Source: Haemophilus haemolyticus M19501
GTDB taxonomy: Bacteria; Pseudomonadota; Gammaproteobacteria; Enterobacterales; Pasteurellaceae
Direction: 5' to 3'
Length of the DNA: 64,000 bases
Assembly (NCBI RefSeq): GCF_000222025.1
Contig: NZ_AFQO01000015.1
Location: forward strand, 214,407 to 278,406
Below are positions 8,506 to 17,815 of this stretch, piece by piece. The notes below the pieces were generated by a model. It searched no databases. It was not told the origin of the DNA and saw only the letters and a program-made list of their open reading frames with translations. Each line of letters starts with the position of its first letter. The stretch's first letter is position 1. The translations under genes were made by a program, and so were the position numbers.

Positions 8506-9969
8506 TTATTGAAGATATTTTTTTACGAGATCCCAATTAATCTCAGCAAGATTAATCTGGCGATCATAACCATAAATATCAGGTAAATTTACAATATTTC
8601 CGTTTTCAATCCACGCAGTAACATAATATAAAAAGACAGGATTATCCGAGCGTATCGGCGCAGAAGTGGTTTTTTTACTTGCTAATACTGTATTTTTTCG
8701 AGTTTCTGTCCAACCTGCTTCTTTTAATAAAATACTTGCCAATTGATCTGATTTTTCAATACGTACACAGCCAGAACTTAATGCTCGATTCTTACGATTA
8801 AACAAGCCGTGATTTGGCGTATCGTGTAAATAAATTGCATCAGAACTTGGCATATTAAATTTATAATTACCTAATGCACTATCGCCAGCGGCTTGTCGAA
8901 CACGATAAGGGAATTTATTACTAATAGATTCCCAATCAATAGAAGCTGGATCAACGACATTTCCCTGACTATCTAAAATTGAATAATTATGCTCCGCAAT
9001 ATAATTTGGATCCGCTTTCATTTTTGGCAATAAATCTTCATTGATTAAACGAGTTGGCGCATTCCAAGGGGGATTAACTACTACATTGCTTAATTTACTA
9101 TACATTACTGGTGTTCTGCGCGAATTTTTTCCAACAATCACCCGAGATTCTAAAATCAGCTCACCATCCCGATAATACTGTAATTTATAGCTTGGAATAT
9201 TTACAAATATACCATTATGAAAATCAGGAATTACTCGCAAACGCTGTGCATTAATTGCAAGTTTCTGCCCAACTTCTGACAAGCCTGATGCAGATACCAT
9301 TGATGATAACGCTTTAACAGTTTGATGATATAAGTGATTATCGCCCGATAAACTTTGTACAAAACCTAAAAGTTGGCCATTTTCTACCGCACTTAACCAA
9401 CGTTGAATATGCTCATCTGCAGGTTGTTGAACTTGATAAGCGCTAGATGAATAAAGCCAACGTTGAGCTTGCACACCTACATTTTGAGTATAATACAAAT
9501 AATCTAGCAATATATCGCTCAATAAAACATCATAAGCTAACCCGCCTTGTTGCTCGATCAATTCAAAGGATTCTAAGGATTTTGCTGAACGTTTAGAAAT
9601 ACCGCTAGCCACCATCGCAGCATAATCCTGTAATAATTGGCGAGTCGCAGCATTATCTTTCCATAATGGTGCATATTTACGTTCTGCATATAAACGAGCC
9701 AACAAAGGCTTAAACTGTAAAGTATGCTCGCCTATTTCATGGGTTAGCGACATCTCTAGAATCGCTTGCTTTTCTTGCGCTAGACGAGATTGATCAAATT
9801 TAATTTCTTCTTCAAGCTTTTGCCTTTCTTCCATGGATAAACGCGAAACATCAACGCCATGAAGTTGCGCCGATTGCCCATTTTTTGCAAAATCTGCTAA
9901 AGCGCATCCTGACATCATCATTGATAATGACAATACAAATACTGAGAGCTTTGCAGTGCTTTTAAACAT
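8506..9969 (-). CDS. ldtD: LD-transpeptidase (LdtD/YcbB type)
   Basis: Periplasmic enzyme of the YkuD fold that makes 3-3 (mDap-mDap) peptidoglycan crosslinks. The catalytic motif is the His...SSGCVR segment near residue 400, preceded by HDTPNHGLF. The protein is about 487 residues, well short of the 615 of E. coli LdtD, so part of the N-terminal scaffold is reduced. The N-terminus is a signal peptide ending in MMMSGC, which looks like a lipobox, so it may be a lipoprotein. Start chosen at the second ATG because AAGGA lies six bases before it; a start two codons earlier (9975) is possible. It is the first gene of ldtD-mepK-tatD-gloC. Confidence 0.92.
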   Translation of the reverse strand: MFKSTAKLSVFVLSLSMMMSGCALADFAKNGQSAQLHGVDVSRLSMEERQKLEEEIKFDQSRLAQEKQAILEMSLTHEIGEHTLQFKPLLARLYAERKYAPLWKDNAATRQLLQDYAAMVASGISKRSAKSLESFELIEQQGGLAYDVLLSDILLDYLYYTQNVGVQAQRWLYSSSAYQVQQPADEHIQRWLSAVENGQLLGFVQSLSGDNHLYHQTVKALSSMVSASGLSEVGQKLAINAQRLRVIPDFHNGIFVNIPSYKLQYYRDGELILESRVIVGKNSRRTPVMYSKLSNVVVNPPWNAPTRLINEDLLPKMKADPNYIAEHNYSILDSQGNVVDPASIDWESISNKFPYRVRQAAGDSALGNYKFNMPSSDAIYLHDTPNHGLFNRKNRALSSGCVRIEKSDQLASILLKEAGWTETRKNTVLASKKTTSAPIRSDNPVFLYYVTAWIENGNIVNLPDIYGYDRQINLAEINWDLVKKYLQ

Positions 9970-9998
9970 AGCCATTCCTTAAACATTTCCTAAAAACA

Positions 9999-10034
9999 AC
10001 CGCACTTTATTTAAATGCTAAAACAAAGTGCGGC
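9999..10034 (-). terminator. prc terminator with uptake-signal arms
   Basis: ACCGCACTTT at 9999 pairs with AAAGTGCGGC at 10025-10034, eleven bases past the prc stop. T-rich DNA follows on the minus strand. One arm is a one-base variant of the uptake signal. Confidence 0.7.
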
Positions 10035-10044
10035 TAAAATAATT

Positions 10045-12120
10045 TTATTTTTTCTCTTCTACTGTTTCTGTTGGTTTCTGAATTTCTTTACCAATATCCT
10101 GTTCGCTCAAATTCAACGTAACAAAATCTGCAGCCATTTTTTCAGCTTCTTTTAAGAAGAAATCTGGTGCTTCATAATCTTTTGGTAAATCATCAATATC
10201 CTTTAACGTTTTTTTGCCTTCACGTTTAAAACGTTCATTAATATCTTTTAAACGTCTTGCATCATCTTTATCGTTTTCAGCTTTACGAGTTTGATAATTC
10301 AACGATAAGAATTTACGATCACGGCGTTCATTACGGATTTTTAAATCTTCATTCAATGCAACAAATTCAGGATCTTTGGCAATACGCTCAAGATGTTTTT
10401 TATTTAATACATCAACATCTTTACGCGCATTACCAACTTCTTTATAAGTTGCGGATGGAATTTTATCCCACGGCAATGCATTATCTTCTTTATCTTCGCC
10501 ATACTCTTTCGCATCGATAATTTCAGGGAAATTAATATCTGCCGCAACACCTTTTAATTGTGTTGAACCGCCATTAATTCGATAGAATTTTTGGATAGTA
10601 TATTGCAATAAACCTAACGGCGTCTGATCCAAATCATACACAAAATTCAAAGGACGACTTTGCTGAACGGTACCTTTACCGTAAGTATTTTGTCCAATAA
10701 CAATACCACGATTGTAATCCTGCATTGCCGCTGCAAAAATTTCTGATGCAGAAGCGCTGTAACGGTTAATCATCACAAATAAAGGACCTTTATATTGTTG
10801 CTCAGCATCATCATCTTCGTGTACACGAATTCGTTGGTAAGCATCACGTACTTGGACAACGGGACCATTCGTAATAAACAAACCACTTAAAGCAACCGCT
10901 TCTGTTAATGCACCACCACCGTTCTCACGTAAATCAATAATTAACGCATCGGCTTTTTGTTTCTCTGCTTTAACCAATAATTTTTTAACATCATCAGTTA
11001 AACCAATATAGAAACTTGGCACTTTGATTACCGCAATATTTTTACCATCTGCTTTATCCATGGTTAATTTTGCAGCTTGATCTTCAATACGCACTTTATC
11101 GCGCACTAAAGTAATAATACGGGATTTTCCACCTTTAGACGGCTCAATTTCTAACCGCACTTTTGTGCCTTTTTTACCTTTGATTTTCTCAACAATATCT
11201 TCTAAACGCCAGCCAACGATATCTTCAATTTCACCTGTTGCTTGGCCCACACCAATAATTTTATCTCCAGGATGTAATTTTTTACTTTTCTCCGCTGGTG
11301 CGCCAGGAACAAGCGACTTAATGCTTGTTTCATCATCTTCTGATTGTAAAGTAGCCCCAATCCCCTCAAGAGAAAGATTCATGCTTTCATTAAAACTTTT
11401 CGCGGTTCTTGGTGCAAGATAGCTGGTATGCGGATCAATTTCGCGAGCAAATGCATTTAAATAAGTTTGCAAAATGTCATCTGCCTTCGTTTGAGTTAAA
11501 CGGCGAATTGCCAAATTATAACGTTTGGTAAGTTTTGTTTTAATTTCTGACCATTTTTTATCTTTTAATTTAAGATTAATAATGTCATTTTTTACTCGTT
11601 CTTCCCAAAGTTTGTTGGCTTCCTCTTCGTTTTTCGGAAATGCCGCTTTTTCACGATCAATTTCAATTTGATCCTGTCCATTCAAATTAGGCTCTTTATC
11701 TAATAAAGACAACGCATAAGCATAACGTTCATAACGACGTTTCATCATTACATCATAAATATCAAAAGCAGCAGAAAGATCACCTTGATTTAACTGGTCA
11801 TCCAACTTCGCGCCATATTTTTGACGAAGTTCATCTACATCAGATTGCAAAAAGGTGTTATGGCTAAAATCAATATTTTTAATATAACGATCAAAAATCT
11901 TCTCAGAAAAAGCATCATCCAATGAGATTTTTCGATAATGCGATTGGGTTAATCGAGTCGTTGCACGCTTGGTCGCCAACTGATTCGCTTCGCTTGCTGT
12001 TGGAATAGTAATATCGCTCAATTTTAATTTAGGCTGCACAGCAAAAGCAGGCATAGAGCCAATTAACAATGCCGATAACAATGCGCGAGTAATCACATTT
12101 TTTGAAATATTAGATCTCAT
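10045..12120 (-). CDS. prc: Carboxy-terminal processing protease (tail-specific protease)
   Basis: Periplasmic S41 serine protease with a Ser/Lys dyad: Ser in SASASEIFAAAMQDY (about residue 455) and Lys in NTYGKGTVQQ. A signal peptide of about 27 residues ends at MPAFA. A PDZ domain (about 240-320, GIGATLQ ... LHPGDKIIGVG) precedes the protease core. Length 691 (E. coli 682). In E. coli Prc trims penicillin-binding protein 3 and turns over the endopeptidase MepS, so it belongs to the same murein-remodelling theme as the neighbours. It lies 27 bases behind proQ, the E. coli order. Confidence 0.96.
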   Translation of the reverse strand: MRSNISKNVITRALLSALLIGSMPAFAVQPKLKLSDITIPTASEANQLATKRATTRLTQSHYRKISLDDAFSEKIFDRYIKNIDFSHNTFLQSDVDELRQKYGAKLDDQLNQGDLSAAFDIYDVMMKRRYERYAYALSLLDKEPNLNGQDQIEIDREKAAFPKNEEEANKLWEERVKNDIINLKLKDKKWSEIKTKLTKRYNLAIRRLTQTKADDILQTYLNAFAREIDPHTSYLAPRTAKSFNESMNLSLEGIGATLQSEDDETSIKSLVPGAPAEKSKKLHPGDKIIGVGQATGEIEDIVGWRLEDIVEKIKGKKGTKVRLEIEPSKGGKSRIITLVRDKVRIEDQAAKLTMDKADGKNIAVIKVPSFYIGLTDDVKKLLVKAEKQKADALIIDLRENGGGALTEAVALSGLFITNGPVVQVRDAYQRIRVHEDDDAEQQYKGPLFVMINRYSASASEIFAAAMQDYNRGIVIGQNTYGKGTVQQSRPLNFVYDLDQTPLGLLQYTIQKFYRINGGSTQLKGVAADINFPEIIDAKEYGEDKEDNALPWDKIPSATYKEVGNARKDVDVLNKKHLERIAKDPEFVALNEDLKIRNERRDRKFLSLNYQTRKAENDKDDARRLKDINERFKREGKKTLKDIDDLPKDYEAPDFFLKEAEKMAADFVTLNLSEQDIGKEIQKPTETVEEKK

Positions 12121-12147
12121 AACCTTTCCCGAGTAAAAATTAAATCA

Positions 12148-12786
12148 TTATGCAAATAAACGATCTGCAGCTACACTCATAACCAAACCGTTTTCAAGTT
12201 GAACACGTGCTGAATCTTTTAGAACTTCCACCACAGTTGCTTTTTTCGCATGATCACCTGCTTTCACTTTCACCACAGAACCCACAGAAATTTGTGAAAA
12301 ATCAACCGCACTTAATGACGGCTTATTGAAATGTTTAGCATTTTTATTTGCAGGTTTACGTGGGCGTTGTTTTTGTTGAGCTTTTTTCGCTGCAGCTTCG
12401 GCTTTACGCTTTTCAGCAACACGCGCTTTAGCATCAGCAAGCTGTTGAGCTGCGTGGGCTACATGTTCCGCTTCTAATACTCCAGCTGTATTACCTTGTA
12501 AATCTACGCGTACCGCGCCTTCGCGACAACCATGTAAATAACGCCAATTTGATGTGTATTGACGAAGAGCCTGACGCAACTGAGTTTTGCTTACACGCTC
12601 ATCATCTTGTAATGCATCCGCTAAATCTTGGAACAGACCAATTTTTAATGGTTTTGCTTCGCCTTCTAAAATAAAGCAAAGTGGGAATTTTTCAGCCAAA
12701 TACGCAATAATATCTTTTGTATTGGTTAATTTTTGTGAATTTACTTGTGCATCAGTGGTCTGAACGCTAGATTGAGAATCAGTCAT
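12148..12786 (-). CDS. proQ: RNA chaperone ProQ
   Basis: Global small-RNA/mRNA binding protein. It has the N-terminal FinO-like domain (about 20-125: DIIAYLAEKFPLCF, LKIGLFQDL, LRQALRQYTSNWRYL), a Lys/Ala/Gln-rich linker (KAEAAAKKAQQKQRPRKPA) and the C-terminal Tudor-like domain (about 155-212: VGSVVKVKAGDHAKKATVVE). Length 212 (E. coli 232, shorter linker). AGGATAA precedes the ATG. The proQ-prc operon is conserved in enterics. Confidence 0.95.
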   Translation of the reverse strand: MTDSQSSVQTTDAQVNSQKLTNTKDIIAYLAEKFPLCFILEGEAKPLKIGLFQDLADALQDDERVSKTQLRQALRQYTSNWRYLHGCREGAVRVDLQGNTAGVLEAEHVAHAAQQLADAKARVAEKRKAEAAAKKAQQKQRPRKPANKNAKHFNKPSLSAVDFSQISVGSVVKVKAGDHAKKATVVEVLKDSARVQLENGLVMSVAADRLFA

Positions 12787-12965
12787 GTTAGTTATCCTAG
12801 GGTAAATATAAACCGACTTAGTTTATCGCACTTTTTACAAAATTTACAATGAATCAAAACATTGTGAATAAATTTCGCACAAAAATAGTCAAGATCACTT
12901 CCCATATATACTTAAACAAGGCTAAAATGCGCCGTTTTTAACAATTGAATAAAAGATAATCTTTC

Positions 12966-14216
12966 GTGCAAGAATCAAACCTCACACAAAAATCATTTCA
13001 AATTATAAAATGCGAAGAATGTGATGCTAGTGTAACGACACCTTTAATATTAAATAAAGATGAACAAGCTGAATGTCCACGTTGTCATCACTATTTAGCG
13101 ACAGGTGGGCGTTGGTCTGTTCATCGTTGTGCAATGGTTGCTTTATCGATCCTTATTTTGATGCCATTTGCCTTGGATTATCCCCTATTAAGTCTTCATT
13201 TATTAGGTGTAAAAATTGATGCTTCTATTTGGGATGGTATTTGGAAAATGGCAGTGGCAGGCTATGAATACACAGCCTTTATGGTGTTTATCTGTGCCGT
13301 TGTGATGCCTATTACCTTTGCAATTTTAGTCATCATGCTCTGGATTGCAAAAATTTTGCATATTAAACCACGTAGTATTTTGCTTTTTTTAGGTTATATA
13401 AAACCTTGGGTTATGTTTGATGTTTATTTAGTCGCACTAGGCGTGACGATGTTCAAAGTGCGTGAATATGCAACACTGGAAATTAATGTTTATTTAATCC
13501 CCTTTATTTTCACCGCACTTTTGACAACCTTACTTTTTATCAAATTAAACCTTAAAGCATTATGGAAAGAGTTTTATCCCGAAAATGAGCCAGCTTATGA
13601 TGCAAACAATATTGAATTATGTGATGCTTGCAACTATACATTTTCAAAAAATGGTATTCATTACGATAAAAAGAACAACCCACGATGTCCGCGCTGTTTA
13701 TCGCCTGTTCATATTTCAGATAATATTAAGTTACAACGCACTTGGGCAAGTTTAATTGCAGGGATTATTATGCTTTTCCCAGCAAATTTATTACCCATAT
13801 CAGGCATTTATTTAACAGGTTCGCTCTCTGAAGATACATTAATATCTGGTGTAATTTCTTTTGTTAACATGGGCAGTTATTTTGTTGCTTTCGTGGTATT
13901 CTTTGCGAGTATTTTTGTCCCAATCAGTAAAGCTGCAATTTTACTTTATTTGCTAAGTTGTGTTCATTTTAAATGGCGACACTCTATAAAATGGCAAATA
14001 CGTTTATTGCATATTGTGCATTTCGTTGGGCGCTGGTCGATGCTCGATTTATTTGTATTAGCCTTAATGATGTCACTAGTAACACGCGGTGAAATTATTA
14101 ATTTTACCGTTGGTCCCGGCGCATTTTACTTCGGCGCTGCCGTATTTTGCAGCATGATTTCAACCTCACAATTTGATAGTCGATTAATTTGGAAAATTTA
14201 TGACAGAGAAAAATAG
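12966..14216 (+). CDS. letA: LetA (YebS) inner-membrane protein of the LetAB lipid-transport system
   Basis: Polytopic PqiA/LetA-family protein with two zinc-ribbon-like pairs (CEEC ... CPRC near residues 16-40, and CDAC ... CPRC near 217-242) and two blocks of four hydrophobic segments. Length 416. It is named LetA and not PqiA because the overlapping downstream partner has seven MCE domains, and because the yebS-yebT pair also lies near proQ-prc in E. coli. The start is GTG with only a weak ribosome-binding site; no better start exists nearby. It is divergent from proQ across a 179-base gap. Confidence 0.92.
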   Translation: MQESNLTQKSFQIIKCEECDASVTTPLILNKDEQAECPRCHHYLATGGRWSVHRCAMVALSILILMPFALDYPLLSLHLLGVKIDASIWDGIWKMAVAGYEYTAFMVFICAVVMPITFAILVIMLWIAKILHIKPRSILLFLGYIKPWVMFDVYLVALGVTMFKVREYATLEINVYLIPFIFTALLTTLLFIKLNLKALWKEFYPENEPAYDANNIELCDACNYTFSKNGIHYDKKNNPRCPRCLSPVHISDNIKLQRTWASLIAGIIMLFPANLLPISGIYLTGSLSEDTLISGVISFVNMGSYFVAFVVFFASIFVPISKAAILLYLLSCVHFKWRHSIKWQIRLLHIVHFVGRWSMLDLFVLALMMSLVTRGEIINFTVGPGAFYFGAAVFCSMISTSQFDSRLIWKIYDREK

Positions 14217-16842
14217 TTCTTCAATGAAAGATCAACATACAGAAATGACAGCGGCAGTTCGAAAAACTCGTCGTATTTCTCCATTTTGGTTACTTCCCTT
14301 TATTGCATTATGTATTGGGGCAATTTTATTCTTCCAAATTGTTAAGGAACGTGGCACAAGCATCACGATTACTTTTACCAATGGCTCTGGCATCGTTGCG
14401 GATAAAACACAAGTTCGCTATCAAGGTTTGCAAATTGGTGTGGTGAAAAAAGTAAATTTCACAGATAACATGCAAAAAGTGGAAGTTGTTGCCAATATCA
14501 ATTCTGAAGCGTCAAGTATTTTGCGTGAAAATACAAAATTCTGGCTGGTTCAACCAAATGTTTCACTTGCAGGAATTTCAGGTTTAGATTCTCTCGTATC
14601 AGGCAATTACATCACTCTTCAACCAGGTGATGGTGATCGCGAAGATGAATTTATTGCGGAAGAACAAGGCCCCATTGCCCAAGTTTCGCCTGGAGATTTA
14701 TTGATTCACTTAATTTCTGATGACTTAGGCTCAATTTCTATCGGTGCATCCGTCTATTTTAAAAAACTACCTGTAGGAAAAATTTACGATTACCGCATTA
14801 ATAAAGACAATAAAGTGCAAATAGATGTGGTGATTGATAAAGCCTATGCACAGTTTGTGAAAAAAGATTCACGTTTTTGGAACATCAGCGGCATTAACGC
14901 CAACATTAGCCCGTCAGGCTTAAATCTAAATGTAGAAAGTTTAAATGCGGTTGTACAAGGTGCTGTTTCTTTTGACTCTCCAGCTGACAGTCCAAAAGCA
15001 GATGAAAATAGTCATTTCACACTCTATACCAATTTAAAAGCCGCAAAACGTGGGATTGAAGTCAGCGTAAATATCCCTGCATCTGCTGGTCTCGTTGCAG
15101 GACAGACCGAAGTTTATTCTCAAGATAATCCTATCGGGATTCTTTCTAAAATAAGTGCGGTTGAAAATAACGATGAAATTTTAGAAGGCAGTTTATTGAT
15201 AGATCCAAACCAAGCCTCTTTATTTAAAGCGAATAGCAAAATCGTACTTCGCAATAAAAAAACGGATCTTGGTAATTTAGCAGATCCCAAAAAATTCTTT
15301 CGTGGCGAATATTTTGATGTCATTGCTGGAGATGGTGAAACTAAGCATCAATTTGATGTCATTAAAGAAAATGAGTTATTACTCAATGCACCTAATACAT
15401 TAGTTTTAACACTCACCGCACCAGAAAATTATGGTGTAAGTGAAGGGCAAAATGTGTTTTATAACAACATGCCAATCGGACAAATTGTTTCACAAAAAAT
15501 CGACGTAAATGGTGTGCAATTTAAGGCAGCAATTGCATCTGAATATCGCAATTTAATTCACGAAAATACACAATTTGTCGCCGCAACAAATTTTGATATC
15601 AGCGTTGGATTAGACGGATTGCGTTTTGAATCCGCGACACCAGAAAAATGGTTACAAGGTGGCGTACGAATACTAACGAAACAAGGTCAGGGAAAAGCTA
15701 AAGATAGCTATCCGCTTTATCAAAATATCAGCAATGCTGAACATGGCATCACAGGAAATATTCTTACGCCAACGATAACCTTACAAACCCAAACGTTACC
15801 AAGCATTGATAAAGGTTCCCTCGTACTATATCGCCAATTTGAAGTGGGAAAAATTTTAAATATTAAACCTAAAACTAATAGCTTTGATGTAGAAGTTTAT
15901 ATTTACCCTGCCTATCAACATTTATTAACGGATAAAAGCCTCTTTTGGGTAGAAAGTGCGGCGAAAATTGATATCACACCAAAAGGAATTAGCATTCAAG
16001 CGACGCCACTTGCACGTTCGTTAAAAGGTGCGATTAGCTTTGATAATATTGGTTCGGGTAATAATCGAACACTTTACGAAAATGAAAGTTATGCAAAATC
16101 CATCGGACTCGCCATCACCTTAACGGCAGATGATGCAACCAATCTGAGTAAAGGGATGAGTCTGCGCTATTTGGGTTTAGACGTGGGGCAAATTGACAGT
16201 ATTCAGCTTGATGCCAAATCTAAACGCATCACTGCAAAAGCGTTAATCAACCCTAATTATATGAATATGATTGCAAAAGAAGGTTCTAACTTTACGATTA
16301 TCTCACCACAAATTTCAGCCGGTGGAATAGATAACCTTGATAGCCTATTACAGCCTTATATCGATATTGAAATTGGGAATGGTAAAGCAAAAACGCAATT
16401 CAATTTAGTGCAAACAGCTCCACAACGTAATAAATTTAGTAATGGTACGCCATTTATTTTAGAAACACGCGATGCAATGAATTTAAGTGAAGGTTCACCG
16501 ATTCTTTATCGAGGCGTAGAAGTGGGTACCGTGAAAAAATTTGAGCTTAACAGTCTTGGTGATCGCGTCTTAGTGCATATTGCCATTATGCCGAAATATA
16601 GTCATCTTATTCGACAAAATACAGAGTTTTGGATTGCATCGGGCTATGACTTTACCTTAGGCTGGAAAGGCGCGGCATTTAATACAGGAAGTGTTCAACA
16701 GTTGCTAAAAGGTGGTATTTCTTTCTCCACACCAGCAGAAAAAGAAATTCAACCACAGGCGCAGCCAAACAAACGTTTCTTACTTCAAATAAAACGCCCT
16801 GAAGAAGTACAAACCTGGGGAAGCGGCGCATTACCACAATAA
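14200..16842 (+). CDS. letB: LetB (YebT), seven-MCE-domain lipid-transport tunnel protein
   Basis: One N-terminal membrane helix (PFWLLPFIALCIGAILFFQI) is followed by seven MCE repeats. Each has the beta-turn motif LxVGxVxxI or a variant: GLQIGVVKKV, KLPVGKIYDY, DNPIGILSKI, NMPIGQIVSQ, QFEVGKILNI, GLDVGQIDSI and GVEVGTVKKF. Length 880 matches E. coli LetB (about 879), which forms a stack of hexameric rings spanning the periplasm for lipid traffic between the membranes. PqiB has only three MCE domains. Its ATG overlaps the end of letA by 17 bases. The C-terminal tail after MCE7 is short and polar. Confidence 0.95.
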   Translation: MTEKNSSSMKDQHTEMTAAVRKTRRISPFWLLPFIALCIGAILFFQIVKERGTSITITFTNGSGIVADKTQVRYQGLQIGVVKKVNFTDNMQKVEVVANINSEASSILRENTKFWLVQPNVSLAGISGLDSLVSGNYITLQPGDGDREDEFIAEEQGPIAQVSPGDLLIHLISDDLGSISIGASVYFKKLPVGKIYDYRINKDNKVQIDVVIDKAYAQFVKKDSRFWNISGINANISPSGLNLNVESLNAVVQGAVSFDSPADSPKADENSHFTLYTNLKAAKRGIEVSVNIPASAGLVAGQTEVYSQDNPIGILSKISAVENNDEILEGSLLIDPNQASLFKANSKIVLRNKKTDLGNLADPKKFFRGEYFDVIAGDGETKHQFDVIKENELLLNAPNTLVLTLTAPENYGVSEGQNVFYNNMPIGQIVSQKIDVNGVQFKAAIASEYRNLIHENTQFVAATNFDISVGLDGLRFESATPEKWLQGGVRILTKQGQGKAKDSYPLYQNISNAEHGITGNILTPTITLQTQTLPSIDKGSLVLYRQFEVGKILNIKPKTNSFDVEVYIYPAYQHLLTDKSLFWVESAAKIDITPKGISIQATPLARSLKGAISFDNIGSGNNRTLYENESYAKSIGLAITLTADDATNLSKGMSLRYLGLDVGQIDSIQLDAKSKRITAKALINPNYMNMIAKEGSNFTIISPQISAGGIDNLDSLLQPYIDIEIGNGKAKTQFNLVQTAPQRNKFSNGTPFILETRDAMNLSEGSPILYRGVEVGTVKKFELNSLGDRVLVHIAIMPKYSHLIRQNTEFWIASGYDFTLGWKGAAFNTGSVQQLLKGGISFSTPAEKEIQPQAQPNKRFLLQIKRPEEVQTWGSGALPQ

Positions 16843-16844
16843 AT

Positions 16845-16887
16845 AAAAAATGGATTAAACGGTAAAAGGTTTAAATCCATTTTTTAT
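16845..16887. terminator. Bidirectional terminator between letB and the patatin gene
   Basis: Stem AAAAATGGATTAAAC / GTTTAAATCCATTTTT. A-run on one side and T-run on the other serve two convergent genes. Confidence 0.85.
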
Positions 16888-17750
16888 TATCGATTTAAAT
16901 AACCCAATAAATTTTTCCACTGTAATTGCATATCTTTTATACCCAACTCATACATTGCCTGCAATTTATTCGGATCTTTTTCAATACGCTTAATCTTCAA
17001 ATCAACTGAAGGTCGAATAACAAAAATATCGCCTTTTTCTGCTAGCTTAATCACATTTTCAACTTGTCGATTATACATGGCATAACGCTGATTTACGGCA
17101 TCTGCAAAATATGGATAACGTCGATAAAACCATTTGGCAATCCAAGCCATTGGCTTAGATTTTCTATAATCTAAAGTGCGGGTAAGAATAACAATGATTT
17201 TATCGTATCCTAGCTTCTGCATTTGTTCGACAGGAATAGAATCCGCAATGGCACCATCCAAATAAGGAATCCCGTCTATCTCAACTGGCCGAGAAACATA
17301 AGGCATAGCGGAAGTAGCACGCAACACTTCCATTTGCGCCAAAGGATCTATTAATTTGACATATTCCGCTTGAGCGGTTTGTAAATTAGTCACAGCTACA
17401 TAAAAATCGATATCTGATTCTTTAAACGTTTTATTATCAAACACATCATATTTGAAAGGTACTTCATAAAAAGCAAAGTCTTTATTCACGATATTTCCAG
17501 TGTTCACCCAACTTTTAAAACTGATATAACGCTTATCTGATATAAATTTCTTGTTATAACGAATTGCACGCCCTTTTTGCCGAGAAGGATAATTAACACC
17601 AAACAATGCACCTGCAGAAACAGAAATGATACCATCCACCCAAAAATCTTTATCTAAGAAGGTATCTAGTACTCCCGCGGTGTACATACCTCGCATCGCC
17701 CCACCTTCTAATACTAAGCCAATTTTCATTGATTTTTTAACTTCTTTCAT
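16887..17750 (-). CDS. Patatin-like phospholipase family protein (YjjU-like)
   Basis: Patatin fold acyl hydrolase. The oxyanion loop is LEGGAMRGMYTAGVLD (residues 14-29), the nucleophile elbow is ISVSAGALFG with Ser45, and the Asp of the dyad is in YLDGAIADSIPV. The usual first Gly of GxSxG is Ser43, and the usual DGG is DGA, so both catalytic motifs are slightly off consensus. No signal peptide is seen. Length 287, or 280 if translation begins at Met8. The substrate is unknown; related proteins are predicted phospholipases or esterases. Convergent with letB. Confidence 0.85.
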   Translation of the reverse strand: MKEVKKSMKIGLVLEGGAMRGMYTAGVLDTFLDKDFWVDGIISVSAGALFGVNYPSRQKGRAIRYNKKFISDKRYISFKSWVNTGNIVNKDFAFYEVPFKYDVFDNKTFKESDIDFYVAVTNLQTAQAEYVKLIDPLAQMEVLRATSAMPYVSRPVEIDGIPYLDGAIADSIPVEQMQKLGYDKIIVILTRTLDYRKSKPMAWIAKWFYRRYPYFADAVNQRYAMYNRQVENVIKLAEKGDIFVIRPSVDLKIKRIEKDPNKLQAMYELGIKDMQLQWKNLLGYLNR

Positions 17751-17771
17751 TTAAAAACAACACATAAAAAT

Positions 17772-17798
17772 ATTGCGTGCCATTTCTGAACACGCAAT
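17772..17798 (-). terminator. lptG terminator
   Basis: Stem ATTGCGTG / CACGCAAT with an 11-base loop, followed on the minus strand by ATTTTTATG. It lies just beyond the lptG stop. Confidence 0.6.
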
Positions 17799-17815
17799 TA
17801 TTTGAACAATCTGGA

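Noticed and set aside
10257..10520. Plus-strand frame of 87 codons in prc
   Set aside because: Antisense to a well-conserved protease region; Tyr/His-rich composition typical of a shadow frame.
12966..16842. Assignment as pqiAB
   Set aside because: The second protein has seven MCE domains and about 880 residues, which is LetB; PqiB has three. Neighbouring proQ-prc also fits letAB.
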